Positions 34,064 to 41,125 of a DNA stretch of 64,000 nt are shown piece by piece. This stretch comes from Streptomyces sp. PR69 (GTDB lineage: Bacteria; Actinomycetota; Actinomycetes; Streptomycetales; Streptomycetaceae), in NCBI RefSeq assembly GCF_026420845.1, contig NZ_JAOWCB010000015.1, positions 62,001 through 126,000 of the forward strand, in the 5' to 3' direction. The notes under the pieces are model-generated. The model saw only the letters and a list, made by a program, of their open reading frames with translations. It did not search any database and had not been told where the DNA came from. Position 1 is the first letter of the stretch. Each line of letters begins with the position of its first letter. A program made the position numbers and the translations under genes.

Positions 34064-34590
34064 CACGCCCCCTCGTCAGCCCCCTGGTGTTTCTGGGCCT
34101 CGTAGACCGCGGTGAGGCCGGACATCAGTTTGGTGATCAGGGCGAGGCCTTCCTCGTTGCCGGTCTCGTCCTTCGGTGGGCTGAGCTTCAAGGATCGGTC
34201 GACGGCCACGCCGACAGCGCTGAGGAGGGTGCGTTTCACGTCGGCGGGGGCTTCGGGGAGCCGGTGCTCTTCGTACGTGTTGTCCCTGCCGCCGAAGTTA
34301 TAGACGACCGTCGGCTCCCACAGCTGTGCGCGGATTCGCTCGGCGTCGACCTGGAGGTCCTCGGCGAGCTTCACCCGGCGCGCCTCAAGGTCGATTCTGC
34401 GGGCCTCGGTCGCGGCAGCGACCTCCACTGAGCGGTCGAAGGTCAGGCCCATGCGCTCGACCTCTTTGGAGATCGTGCGGCCGGAGCGGTGCAGGTGCTT
34501 GGCGATGCGGTTGCGGCTCCAGCCTTCCCCGTGGAGGCGGCGGATTTCCTTGCGCTCCTCGGCGGTGACCGGCTGACGTTTGGTGGCCAT
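34063..34590 (-). CDS. terS: terminase small subunit
   Basis: 175 residues. N-terminal helix-turn-helix (TAEERKEIRRLHGEGWSRNR, then HLHRSGRTISKEVERMGLTF), then a helical middle and a conserved C-terminal block (LSAVGVAVDRSLKLSPPKDE). Small terminases bind pac/cos DNA through such an HTH. A second ATG lies two codons upstream. Confidence 0.85.
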   Translation of the reverse strand: MATKRQPVTAEERKEIRRLHGEGWSRNRIAKHLHRSGRTISKEVERMGLTFDRSVEVAAATEARRIDLEARRVKLAEDLQVDAERIRAQLWEPTVVYNFGGRDNTYEEHRLPEAPADVKRTLLSAVGVAVDRSLKLSPPKDETGNEEGLALITKLMSGLTAVYEAQKHQGADEGA

Positions 34591-34656
34591 GGTCACCGCC
34601 TTCGGGCATGCGATGACCCGGCCGCCGGAGCACGGAACGGCCGGGCCAGCCTCGGG

Positions 34657-35100
34657 TCAGACGTTGCAGAAACCGATGTCCTTGAGCGCCTCGTTAATGG
34701 CCTTGCCCTGGGCTTCGGTGGTCGTGACGTCCTTGTACGTGAAGCGCTGCGAGGCGAGCCAGTCGACCTTGTCGCTCCCGTTGTTGATGGCGCTGCATTG
34801 GTTGCGCGCAGCGTCGACAGCCTTGTCCTCGTACCTCACTGCGTCAGGCGCGGCCTTCGCGATGGCAGCCAGAAGCGCCGTTCGCTTCTCACCGACCGGC
34901 TTCTCCGGGAGGCCGGCTGCCGCGCGGATGCTGGCTTCCTGCTCGGGCGTCAATTCTGTGCTGTCGACGCTGCTGGCTTCGGTCGGCGCGTCGGCGCTGG
35001 GCTTGTCGGCGGGTTTCGAGGGCTCGGCCTCGGTTGTGCAGCCGACGATTGTGAGCAGCGCGGCCGCGGTGATGACGGCTGCCGCGGTGTGGTAGCGCAT
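34657..35100 (-). CDS. prophage-encoded lipoprotein
   Basis: 147 residues with a lipobox signal (LLTIVGCTTE). A Lys/Pro/Ala linker precedes a helical domain (ELTPEQEASIRAAAGLPEKP, then LLAAIAKAAPDAVRYEDKAV and NQCSAINNG), ending with CNV, so two cysteines could form a disulphide. Phage lipoproteins often act in superinfection exclusion or host envelope change; this is inference. It lies at the head of the late region. Confidence 0.7.
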   Translation of the reverse strand: MRYHTAAAVITAAALLTIVGCTTEAEPSKPADKPSADAPTEASSVDSTELTPEQEASIRAAAGLPEKPVGEKRTALLAAIAKAAPDAVRYEDKAVDAARNQCSAINNGSDKVDWLASQRFTYKDVTTTEAQGKAINEALKDIGFCNV

Positions 35101-35179
35101 GGTCCCCCCGGTGGACGGTATGGGTTGGTGAGGGCCCATCATCGACCACGGGCGCGCCGGGTGTGGCGGAAATGGCGAA

Positions 35180-35200
35180 GGCTCACCGCTGGGGTGAGCC
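35180..35200. terminator. terminator after the methyltransferase gene
   Basis: AGGCTCACC and GGGTGAGCCT-type arms around a three-base loop, located 70 bp after the methyltransferase stop and before the lipoprotein gene. Confidence 0.5.
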
Positions 35201-35270
35201 TCGTCTTGTGTCCGGGCACGCCGGACTTGGCAGACAGCATGCGGCATTGATCAGCCGATTGCAAGCAACG

Positions 35271-36011
35271 TCATGCGGCGAGGGTGGAGGCGGCGACCGC
35301 AAGGCGAGCACGCGCTGCAGCAGCGTAGGCGGCGGACTGCTCGATGCCGACAAACCCCCGGCCTTCGAGGAGCGCAGCCGCGCCGGTCGTGCCCGATCCC
35401 GCGAATGGATCAAGGACCGTGCCGCCGGGCGGGACGATGCGCACCAATTCCCGCATGACCCGCTCGGGCTTTTGCGTGATGTGCTGGCGCGCGTGCCCCC
35501 GCGGCTGACTGCCGGTGAAGTGGCCGGGCAGGTACACAGGGTTGTTCCCGGGGATCATGGCTCCGTTGCTGCCCCAGACGATGAACTCGCACTCCTGTCG
35601 CAGGCGTCCAGGCTGTGGTCTCGCAGTGGGCTTGTGCCAGACCGCGACACCCCGCCAGGTATAGCCAGCGGCCTGGAGCGCGTCCGTCGTGGTGGGAAGC
35701 TGTCGCCAGTCGGTGAAGACCATGGCAGCGCCACCGGGGCGGGTCAGCCGGTAGGCGTGCGCGAGTACGAGGGAGAGCCAGGCGAGGTAGGAGCGTTGGT
35801 CGCGGTTCTCGCCCGTGAAGTCGCCAAGGTCGTGGCCGTGGTTCCGGCCTGCTCCGGAGAGGTACTTCTCGCGCGCGGTGCGGGTAGTGCGTTCGGTCAT
35901 GGTGCGGCCGCCGCTGTTGTACGGGGGGTCGCAGATGACGGCGTCTATCGGGGTGGTGAGTGTGGGGAGGATGGTGAGGGCGTCGCCTTGGTGGAGGGTC
36001 CAGGAGGGCAT
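35271..36011 (-). CDS. orphan DNA methyltransferase (N4-C/N6-A type)
   Basis: 246 residues. The order is motif IV first (DAVICDPPYNSGG with DPPY) and motif I last (VLDPFAGSGTTGAAALLEGR), the beta-class arrangement. The target-recognition segment lies between (about residues 60-165). No restriction enzyme gene is next to it, so it probably protects phage DNA from host restriction or regulates it. The start ATG gives MPSWTLHQGDALTIL, the common start of this family; 17 upstream codons are also open. Sequence specificity is unknown. Confidence 0.88.
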   Translation of the reverse strand: MPSWTLHQGDALTILPTLTTPIDAVICDPPYNSGGRTMTERTTRTAREKYLSGAGRNHGHDLGDFTGENRDQRSYLAWLSLVLAHAYRLTRPGGAAMVFTDWRQLPTTTDALQAAGYTWRGVAVWHKPTARPQPGRLRQECEFIVWGSNGAMIPGNNPVYLPGHFTGSQPRGHARQHITQKPERVMRELVRIVPPGGTVLDPFAGSGTTGAAALLEGRGFVGIEQSAAYAAAARARLAVAASTLAA

Positions 36012-36150
36012 GTGGGCTGCTTTCGTGCGGTCGCGCGCGCTGGTGCGGGCGAGTCGGTGCACGACTTCCGGGTTGGGAGTCTGCTCCCGTGATGCCCGGT
36101 CTGGTGGATCTTCATGTTCCCTGACTGGGTAAATCCGCTGCGCCGGCGGT

Positions 36151-36546
36151 TCATCCTGTGCGGCGGTGATACCCGCCGCGGTTCTTGAGTGCTTCCGCGG
36201 CGGTGCTGCCGTACCAGCGGTTCGCGACGCCCTCCGGGGCGTCAGGCGCGGGCCAGCGGCCCTTCGACACCTCTGCGCGGATCGTGCCCGGGCTGATGCC
36301 GACGAGGTTGGCGATCTCGCGCGCGGTGTACAGGCGGTTCGGGTCCAGTTCCACGGGCGCGGGCGCGATGTGCTCGGCGATGACCTTGTCGACCTCTGCG
36401 GAGTCGTAGACCTTCGCGCGGCCGCGCCAGCCGATGGAGTCGGGCCAGGCGGGGTGGCGGGCCCAGCGGGTGCGCAGCGTGTCGTAGGCGCGGTTGTAGC
36501 GGGCGGCGATCTCGCGGAGGGTTTCGCCCTTCGGGGCGTCTACCAT
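36151..36546 (-). CDS. DNA-binding protein with two helix-turn-helix motifs
   Basis: 131 residues. An N-terminal HTH (ETLREIAARYNRAYDTLRTR, WARHPAWP) and a second, excisionase/MerR-like HTH (YTAREIANLVGISPGTIRAE, then GRWPAPDAPEGVANRWYGST). Such paired domains are found in phage and integrative-element regulators; it could be an excisionase or a late activator. Confidence 0.7.
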   Translation of the reverse strand: MVDAPKGETLREIAARYNRAYDTLRTRWARHPAWPDSIGWRGRAKVYDSAEVDKVIAEHIAPAPVELDPNRLYTAREIANLVGISPGTIRAEVSKGRWPAPDAPEGVANRWYGSTAAEALKNRGGYHRRTG

Positions 36547-36659
36547 GGGAGTACCGGCCTTTCTGGCTGGGTGGGACCGGCAGGTTTTCGCGAGCGCCCC
36601 CCTGGGGGTGTCTGGGCTTCGGCTCGGGCCTGCCGGTCGTTTGTGTTTTCAAAGGGGGT

Positions 36660-36686
36660 GCGCCCCCGCCTGGTGGGCGGGGGCGC
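36660..36686. terminator. terminator of the first paralogue gene
   Basis: GCGCCCCCGCC and its complement with a short loop, 10 bp after the stop of the gene at 36696, followed leftward by CACCCCCTTTG. Confidence 0.65.
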
Positions 36687-36695
36687 TGGGTGCGG

Positions 36696-37079
36696 TTAGC
36701 CGTCCAGCGGTTCCGGCTGGTCGCCGAGCCACTCGGCGACGTCCGACATGGTGTCGGACGCCATCAGAAGGTTGGCGGCGGCGGAGTGGGCGCGAGCGTC
36801 GCTGAATTCGCCCTGGGCGAGGAGTCCGTAGAGGTCGAGTGCGCCGAGCCAGAAGGCGCAGGCGGCGAAGAGGCTCGCCTGCTGGGCTTCGGGCATCGGC
36901 TGGTCCTCGACGATCTCCATGATGCGTCGGACGGCGGGGGTGGCCTCGATGTTGCTGACCGCGCCGGTCGGGAGGGTGATCGGCACGGGGAGGTTGAGGC
37001 ACAGGGCGGCCAGCGCAGCGTAGGTGCTGCTGAGGTGCGCGGAGAGGCGCTTCATGGCCTGGTCTTCGAAGTCGGACAC
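36696..37079 (-). CDS. small phage protein, paralogue A
   Basis: 127 residues. LSSTYAALAALCLNLPVPIT, then NIEATPAVRRIMEIVEDQPM and FWLGALDLYGLLAQGEFSDA are shared in pattern with the next gene (LPLPITLPKGSDVTNVEAIP; EISEEEPMPEEQRAQLF; WLMAMDLYGLLVRFDYADAR). GTG start supported by AAGGGA upstream. It has its own promoter and terminator. Unknown function. Confidence 0.7.
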   Translation of the reverse strand: MSDFEDQAMKRLSAHLSSTYAALAALCLNLPVPITLPTGAVSNIEATPAVRRIMEIVEDQPMPEAQQASLFAACAFWLGALDLYGLLAQGEFSDARAHSAAANLLMASDTMSDVAEWLGDQPEPLDG

Positions 37080-37143
37080 GGTCCGTCCCTTCTGTTGTGG
37101 GTGGCGGGTTCGGGGTTCGCGGCCCCTTGCCCTTGTGTCTTCT

Positions 37144-37172
37144 ATGATACGGATTGCTGGATTGATTTGCAA
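37144..37172 (-). promoter_or_regulatory. promoter of paralogue A
   Basis: Read leftward: TTGCAA, 17-base spacer, TATCAT. The block TTGCAAATCAATCCA is identical in the second promoter at 37672-37701, and sequence downstream of both (GGGGCCGCGAACCC) is also shared, showing that promoter and leader were duplicated together with the gene. Confidence 0.65.
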
Positions 37173-37193
37173 CACCACTGGGTGTCAAACCGG

Positions 37194-37220
37194 GAGCGCC
37201 CCCGGCTGGCTGCCGGGGGC
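37194..37220. terminator. terminator of the second paralogue gene
   Basis: GCGCCCCCGGC and complement around a five-base loop, 22 bp after the stop of the 37242 gene, followed leftward by TCCCGGTTTG. Confidence 0.65.
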
Positions 37221-37241
37221 GCAAGGAGGTGAGCGGCTAGA

Positions 37242-37610
37242 TCACTCGTTCAGCAGCCACGCGCCAAGATCGGTCACGGCGTCGTGCGCCAACATCAGCG
37301 CCGCCTGTGCGCCGTCCGCGCGGGCATCGGCGTAGTCGAACCTGACCAGCAGCCCGTAGAGGTCCATGGCCATGAGCCACATGATCGCCGCCGTGAACAG
37401 CTGAGCCCGCTGCTCCTCCGGCATCGGCTCCTCTTCCGAGATCTCGGCCACTCGGCGGACGGCGGGAATCGCCTCCACGTTGGTGACATCGCTGCCCTTG
37501 GGCAGGGTGATCGGGAGCGGCAGGGCCTCGCAGGCGTCGACCAGGCCGACGTAGATGAGCCGGATGCGGTTGGCGATGTACGCCAACCGCTCATCCCGAG
37601 AGTCCGACAT
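37242..37610 (-). CDS. small phage protein, paralogue B
   Basis: 122 residues, homologous over most of its length to the product of 36696-37079. Shared features are a helical start, LPLPITLP, NVEAIPAVRRV, the acidic PMPEEQ block and MDLYGLL. It has its own promoter and terminator. Tandem duplication of a monocistronic unit is evident. Unknown function. Confidence 0.7.
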   Translation of the reverse strand: MSDSRDERLAYIANRIRLIYVGLVDACEALPLPITLPKGSDVTNVEAIPAVRRVAEISEEEPMPEEQRAQLFTAAIMWLMAMDLYGLLVRFDYADARADGAQAALMLAHDAVTDLGAWLLNE

Positions 37611-37671
37611 GTCGGTTCCTTACTTTGCGGGTGGTGGGTTGGGGTTCGCGGCCCCTTCCCTCTTGGTCTCT

Positions 37672-37701
37672 ATTATGGCGTATTAGTGGATTGATTTGCA
37701 A
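37672..37701 (-). promoter_or_regulatory. promoter of paralogue B
   Basis: Read leftward: TTGCAA, 18-base spacer, CATAAT (or 17 bases to CCATAA). It shares TTGCAAATCAATCCA with the promoter of paralogue A. Confidence 0.65.
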
Positions 37702-37718
37702 CATACTTGGGGAAGAAA

Positions 37719-37750
37719 ACGACCCCAACCTCCCAACAGATCAGGGTCGT
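37719..37750. terminator. terminator downstream of the 37766 gene
   Basis: ACGACCC and GGGTCGT arms around an 18-base loop. Read leftward it is followed by TTTTCTTCC. Confidence 0.6.
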
Positions 37751-37765
37751 TCACTCCCCAGTCGT

Positions 37766-37984
37766 CTAAGCCAGCTTCCACCCCGACAACCGGTCCCCCG
37801 GGCCAACCTCCGCCGTCAGCCGCGTACCCGGCAACCTCCGTTCCGGCACCCCGACAGCGGCCGCGATCTCCGCCACCGGATACCGCACAGGCTCCTCAGC
37901 GTCCGGCGCATCCGCGACGATCTCCGCCTGGTCGCCGACGAGCAGCAACACCTTCACCCTCACCCGCTCGCTCATGGTCGTCAT
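37766..37984 (-). CDS. small phage protein, beta-rich
   Basis: 72 residues: SERVRVKVLLLVGDQAEIVA, then VRYPVAEIAAAVGVPERRLP and LTAEVGPGDRLSGWKLA. The ATG overlaps the stop of the upstream short gene; the ATG giving MSERVRV is three codons later and also plausible. Unknown function. Confidence 0.6.
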   Translation of the reverse strand: MTTMSERVRVKVLLLVGDQAEIVADAPDAEEPVRYPVAEIAAAVGVPERRLPGTRLTAEVGPGDRLSGWKLA

Positions 37985-38151
37985 CACCCCTTCCGCTCCG
38001 CTTCATTCGCTGCATCCGTGGCCTTGGCCGTCTTCTCGGCGGCCTCGGCCCGGCTCGCCTTGTAGGTTCTCGTTTGGTCTGTCGGACGACAGGTCGTTGA
38101 CCTGGTTCTTTGCCACCGTTTCTCATCGAGTTGTCGGTAGCTTCTTCTCAT
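37984..38151 (-). CDS. short basic/helical protein, uncertain
   Basis: 55 residues ending SRAEAAEKTAKATDAANEAE, a strongly helical, Ala/Lys/Glu-rich tail. It is coupled to the following gene by TGATG overlap. No good ribosome site was found; an upstream in-frame start is possible. Listed because of the coupling. Confidence 0.35.
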   Translation of the reverse strand: MRRSYRQLDEKRWQRTRSTTCRPTDQTRTYKASRAEAAEKTAKATDAANEAERKG

Positions 38152-38152
38152 C

Positions 38153-38162
38153 GATCTGTCGG
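38153..38162. promoter_or_regulatory. GATCTGTCGG repeat, copy 1
   Basis: The decamer GATCTGTCGG occurs here and, in reverse orientation, twice at 39225-39253; related TCTGTCGG and GTTGTCGG lie at 38078 and 38131. The copies flank the 38335-39141 gene and could be regulator sites (inference). Confidence 0.3.
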
Positions 38163-38334
38163 ATCCTCGGGAAGATTGAGCATCTTGCTTGGGAAGCGGA
38201 CTGACGGCAGCACGGACGGCCGACCGTCCAGCGACCACGGCCACTGGACCTACCCCGGCACTGTGCTCGTGATCCCATAGCAGGCAGGAATGGCTCGGGA
38301 CGCCACAACGATGTCCTGGGGACGCCCGCTCCTC

Positions 38335-39141
38335 CTACGGCAGTGAAGGGCCGCCCTCCGCGCCCCCTGGGCGATACGTCGGCTCGGGCAGGCGCTCCTG
38401 GCGTCGGCGCGAGAGCCAGTACGTCCGCTGGTGGGTGGGATGCGACTCGAACTCCAGGGAGTCGATCCCGCTCTCCGTGTCGACCACCCAGATACCGGAG
38501 CGAGTCTTGTCCGGGCGGACCGGGCAGCCGGTCAGTTCGAGCTCCCAGGTGTCGGTGACGCCGTTGTCCCGGCTGTCGTGCACGGTGATAGTGCCGGTCA
38601 CACTGTGCGGGAGCTTGCGGCCTGTCTGCCGTGCCTCGTAGTTCTCCGAGAGCTCCTTGACCGTGAAGTCCTTCTGCAGGAACAGGTTCTGGCTCACGGT
38701 GCTCTTCCCGGCGGGCCACAGGGCATGCGACCTCACAGGCTGCCGACGACCCTCCTTTTCGCGGATGAGGTCGCCGTCGTACTCCACGGCCCCGTACCGG
38801 TCCGCGCCGTTCTCGATGAGAACGCGAGCTCGCAGCACGATCCGGTCGTCTTCCTTTGCCGGGAAGTGCCACTCGTGGCCCGCAGGCCACTCGCCCGCGA
38901 TCACACCAAACTGCGACGCCCCATGCGGCGGCCACGCCACATCGGTGAGCCGAACAGTTACCGCAGGAGCCTGAGCGTCCAGCCGTGCACGGGCCGCATC
39001 GATCGCCACGGCCTCAGAGGCGATCAGCGCGCGATGCGCGACTTCATTGCCTTGACGAATCCGGTAGGCCTGCCAGGCGACCGCGCCGAAGGCGAGGAAG
39101 CCAGCCGCCGATTGGGCGGCAATCCATGGAGTGTCCGACAT
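38335..39141 (-). CDS. membrane-anchored protein of unknown function
   Basis: 268 residues. One N-terminal membrane helix (IAAQSAAGFLAFGAVAWQAY, about 7-26) followed by a short helical stalk and a beta-rich domain (VTVRLTDVAWPPHGASQFGV; VLRARVLIENGADRYGAVEY; SVTGTITVHDSRDNGVTDTW). It has no visible catalytic motif. ATG giving MSDTPW is preferred to one three codons earlier. Possible lysogenic conversion or superinfection factor. Confidence 0.65.
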   Translation of the reverse strand: MSDTPWIAAQSAAGFLAFGAVAWQAYRIRQGNEVAHRALIASEAVAIDAARARLDAQAPAVTVRLTDVAWPPHGASQFGVIAGEWPAGHEWHFPAKEDDRIVLRARVLIENGADRYGAVEYDGDLIREKEGRRQPVRSHALWPAGKSTVSQNLFLQKDFTVKELSENYEARQTGRKLPHSVTGTITVHDSRDNGVTDTWELELTGCPVRPDKTRSGIWVVDTESGIDSLEFESHPTHQRTYWLSRRRQERLPEPTYRPGGAEGGPSLP

Positions 39142-39187
39142 GACAGGCAATTGTCGTACGAGAGGACAGAGAATGCTAACTTGCTGG

Positions 39188-39322
39188 TCAGGGTGGTGAA
39201 TTGGGTCCGGATCGCGGCCTCAAACCGACAGATCGCGGAGAATCCGACAGATCTGTTGAGTCCCTACACGCCTCATTGCGGCGACGCAGCTCCTCCATGG
39301 ACATGCTCTTTCGCAGTGCCAT
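39188..39322 (-). CDS. possible 44-aa basic protein
   Basis: Starts MALRKSMSMEELRRRNEACR and ends in a Ser/Pro-rich tail. AGGAG lies eight bases before the ATG. The reading frame crosses the GATCTGTCGG repeats, so it may be a chance frame. Short proteins with this kind of N-terminus do occur in streptomycete mobile elements. Confidence 0.3.
   Translation of the reverse strand: MALRKSMSMEELRRRNEACRDSTDLSDSPRSVGLRPRSGPNSPP
39225..39253. promoter_or_regulatory. paired CCGACAGATC repeats
   Basis: CCGACAGATC at 39225-39234 and 39244-39253, 19 bp apart, matching the reverse complement of 38153-38162. Likely regulator-binding repeats or a remnant of a larger array. Confidence 0.3.
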
Positions 39323-39358
39323 GCTGATGGCTCCTGTCTCGTGTGTTCGGGATACGGA

Positions 39359-39399
39359 CTGAGGCGGCCGTTCGCCCGGCAGTGAGCCGGCCGCCTCAG
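39359..39399. terminator. long hairpin after the membrane module
   Basis: CTGAGGCGGCCG pairs with CGGCCGCCTCAG around a loop of about 17 bases, 112 bp after the last gene of the module read leftward. No T tract. Confidence 0.5.
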
Positions 39400-39510
39400 A
39401 CTCAGATGTCAGCTTCCGTCATCTGTGCTCCTCCGTGGTGGTTGGCGGATCGGGAGATCCGTCAGGAGATCAGGGGTAGACACAGGTAGAGGGGGCGGGA
39501 GATCCGCAGG

Positions 39511-40077
39511 TCACGGTGCGTCTACCAGGCTGGGAGACACACCTGACTCCCGAGGGGAGAGGCAGGGCGGGAGGTCGTCGCGATGGACCCCGCGGGTGGG
39601 CACGCCGTTCACCTTGAGCTTGGGCCGCACGGGGATGCCGAGAGCCTCCAAACGGGCGCGCAGATCAGACACCGTCCACCCCACCCCCTGCCCCCGCTCT
39701 TGAAGGTGGGCCAGGACCGTCGACAGGTGCACCCCCGGGCGTCCGTCGAGACACTCATATAGGAGAGCGAGAACGGGCTCGACCGGGGCCTGCTCGCGGG
39801 CCTCTTCGATGGCCGGGTGAGCCGGACTGACGGGCGGCTGAACGGCGCGCCACGCCGCCCAGCACCACAGCGCGGTGAGTGGCCACATCAGCACAGGCGC
39901 CCCGCGGACGAGCCGGGCCGCGGTATAGAGGCCGAGCACGAACAGCGCCACACGCACGACGCGGTGCGCCCGAGTCGGCCCCTTGCGCACCCATCCAGCA
40001 GCACGATCGCCGAGACAACGTGCGATCACCGCAGACCCGTGCCAGAGGCGATGCGCGATCTGCTGAGCAACCTTCAC
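39511..40077 (-). CDS. membrane protein with C-terminal winged-helix-like domain (module gene 6)
   Basis: 188 residues. Two membrane segments around 38-80 (VVRVALFVLGLYTAARLVRG; LMWPLTALWCWAAWRAVQPP) and a C-terminal domain with LLYECLDGRPGVHLSTVLAH, then TVSDLRARLEALGIPVRPKL and KVNGVPTRGVHRDDLPP. From memory, this C-terminal arrangement occurs in proteins of Streptomyces plasmids and integrative conjugative elements, not in typical phages. GTG start overlaps the previous TGA. Confidence 0.7.
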   Translation of the reverse strand: MKVAQQIAHRLWHGSAVIARCLGDRAAGWVRKGPTRAHRVVRVALFVLGLYTAARLVRGAPVLMWPLTALWCWAAWRAVQPPVSPAHPAIEEAREQAPVEPVLALLYECLDGRPGVHLSTVLAHLQERGQGVGWTVSDLRARLEALGIPVRPKLKVNGVPTRGVHRDDLPPCLSPRESGVSPSLVDAP

Positions 40078-40580
40078 AGCAGCCCAGCCCCTTCGACCAC
40101 GCCGCGCAGCGCCGTGCCCGCCTCGTTGATCACTGGTGGCAGCCAATTGAGGAGCTGGGCGACTCCGGCCGTGGCGCACAGGGTGAAGCCGCAGAACACG
40201 CCGCCGATCATGCGCCTCCGCTCTTCCTTGTCCGCCTCACGCCAGGCCAGGACCACGACGATCGCGATCAGGAACACGACCACACCGCCCTCCTCGGTGA
40301 GCTGGCCGAGATCGCCGCGAGCGATTGCCCCTGTGGGCTTCGCCCCAGAGACGACCTCGGTGGCGGTGCTGCCGCCGCGGTTCGCCGCGACCGTTGAGCA
40401 GCCGGCGAGCCAGCCGAGGAGGCCCCCTGTGCAGATGGTGCCGACCGCGCCGAGCAGAGCGCCGCGCCCGAACGGCAGCAGCTCCTTCAGCTGACGGCCG
40501 CCCTTCCACCAGGGGCGGAGGTTGGCGTACAAAACGGCGAGGGAGGCTGCGAGGCCAGCGAGCGTGAGGCCGGTGTTCAC
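40074..40580 (-). CDS. multi-pass membrane protein (module gene 5)
   Basis: 168 residues with about four membrane segments (LTLAGLAASLAVLYANL; GALLGAVGTICTGGLLGWLA; GGVVVFLIAIVVVLAW; MIGGVFCGFTLCATAGVAQL). GTG start, coupled by GTGA at both ends. A family seen with conjugative-element membrane proteins is likely; function unknown. Confidence 0.7.
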   Translation of the reverse strand: MNTGLTLAGLAASLAVLYANLRPWWKGGRQLKELLPFGRGALLGAVGTICTGGLLGWLAGCSTVAANRGGSTATEVVSGAKPTGAIARGDLGQLTEEGGVVVFLIAIVVVLAWREADKEERRRMIGGVFCGFTLCATAGVAQLLNWLPPVINEAGTALRGVVEGAGLL

Positions 40581-41125
40581 GGGCGTACTCCGGTCAGGGC
40601 AGTGATGGGGTCGTACCAGTTCATGGCCCCGGTCACGCCGATGGCGCAGACGGCCAGGGCGAACACGGCGGGGAGCGTGCCGCGGCGGACCACGGCGGTT
40701 CCGGCGAGCAGCAGAGGGATTCCGGCGAGGGCGTAGGCGTGGGGGATGCCGTACTCGTCGCGGGCGAGGCTCACGGTGTAAGCCCAGACCGCGCCCGCGC
40801 TGTGCCCGACTCCAGGGACGGGTGCGACGGCGAGCGTGAGCGCCGCGATCGCCTTCCAGGGGCGTACGTAGCGTGTGAGCCAGGCCCAGCGCGAGGGCCG
40901 GGGTTCGGGCTCGGCGGGTACCGGCGCCAACGTGATCCGCACTTCGATGAGACCAGGCACTGACGGTTCCGGCGGTCCCGGCGGAGGCTGCGAAGGCGGT
41001 GCGCCGGACGTCGGCGGAGGCGGCGGGATGCGCCACGGCGGCGTCTCATCCGGCGCAGGCGGCCGAGCGGGCAGGGGCGCGCCCGCTGGGATGATCCGGG
41101 TAGGGCTGATGGGCTGGTCGGTCAT
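40577..41125 (-). CDS. Pro-rich membrane protein (module gene 4)
   Basis: 182 residues: 60 residues very rich in Pro (PPPPTSGAPPSQPPPGPPEP), then three or four membrane segments (AIAALTLAVAPVPGVGHSAG; AYALAGIPLLLAGTAVV; VFALAVCAIGVTGAM). It overlaps the preceding gene by four bases (ATGA). The Pro-rich cytosolic arm may bind a partner. Confidence 0.7.
   Translation of the reverse strand: MTDQPISPTRIIPAGAPLPARPPAPDETPPWRIPPPPPTSGAPPSQPPPGPPEPSVPGLIEVRITLAPVPAEPEPRPSRWAWLTRYVRPWKAIAALTLAVAPVPGVGHSAGAVWAYTVSLARDEYGIPHAYALAGIPLLLAGTAVVRRGTLPAVFALAVCAIGVTGAMNWYDPITALTGVRP

Larger units (their letters stand above)
39142..39510. other. intergenic region with repeats, hairpin and one tiny frame
   Basis: Holds the paired GATCTGTCGG-type repeats (39225-39253), a possible 44-aa gene (39188-39322) and a long hairpin with GAGGCGGCCG arms near 39359-39399. 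Nothing else is seen. Confidence 0.5.
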
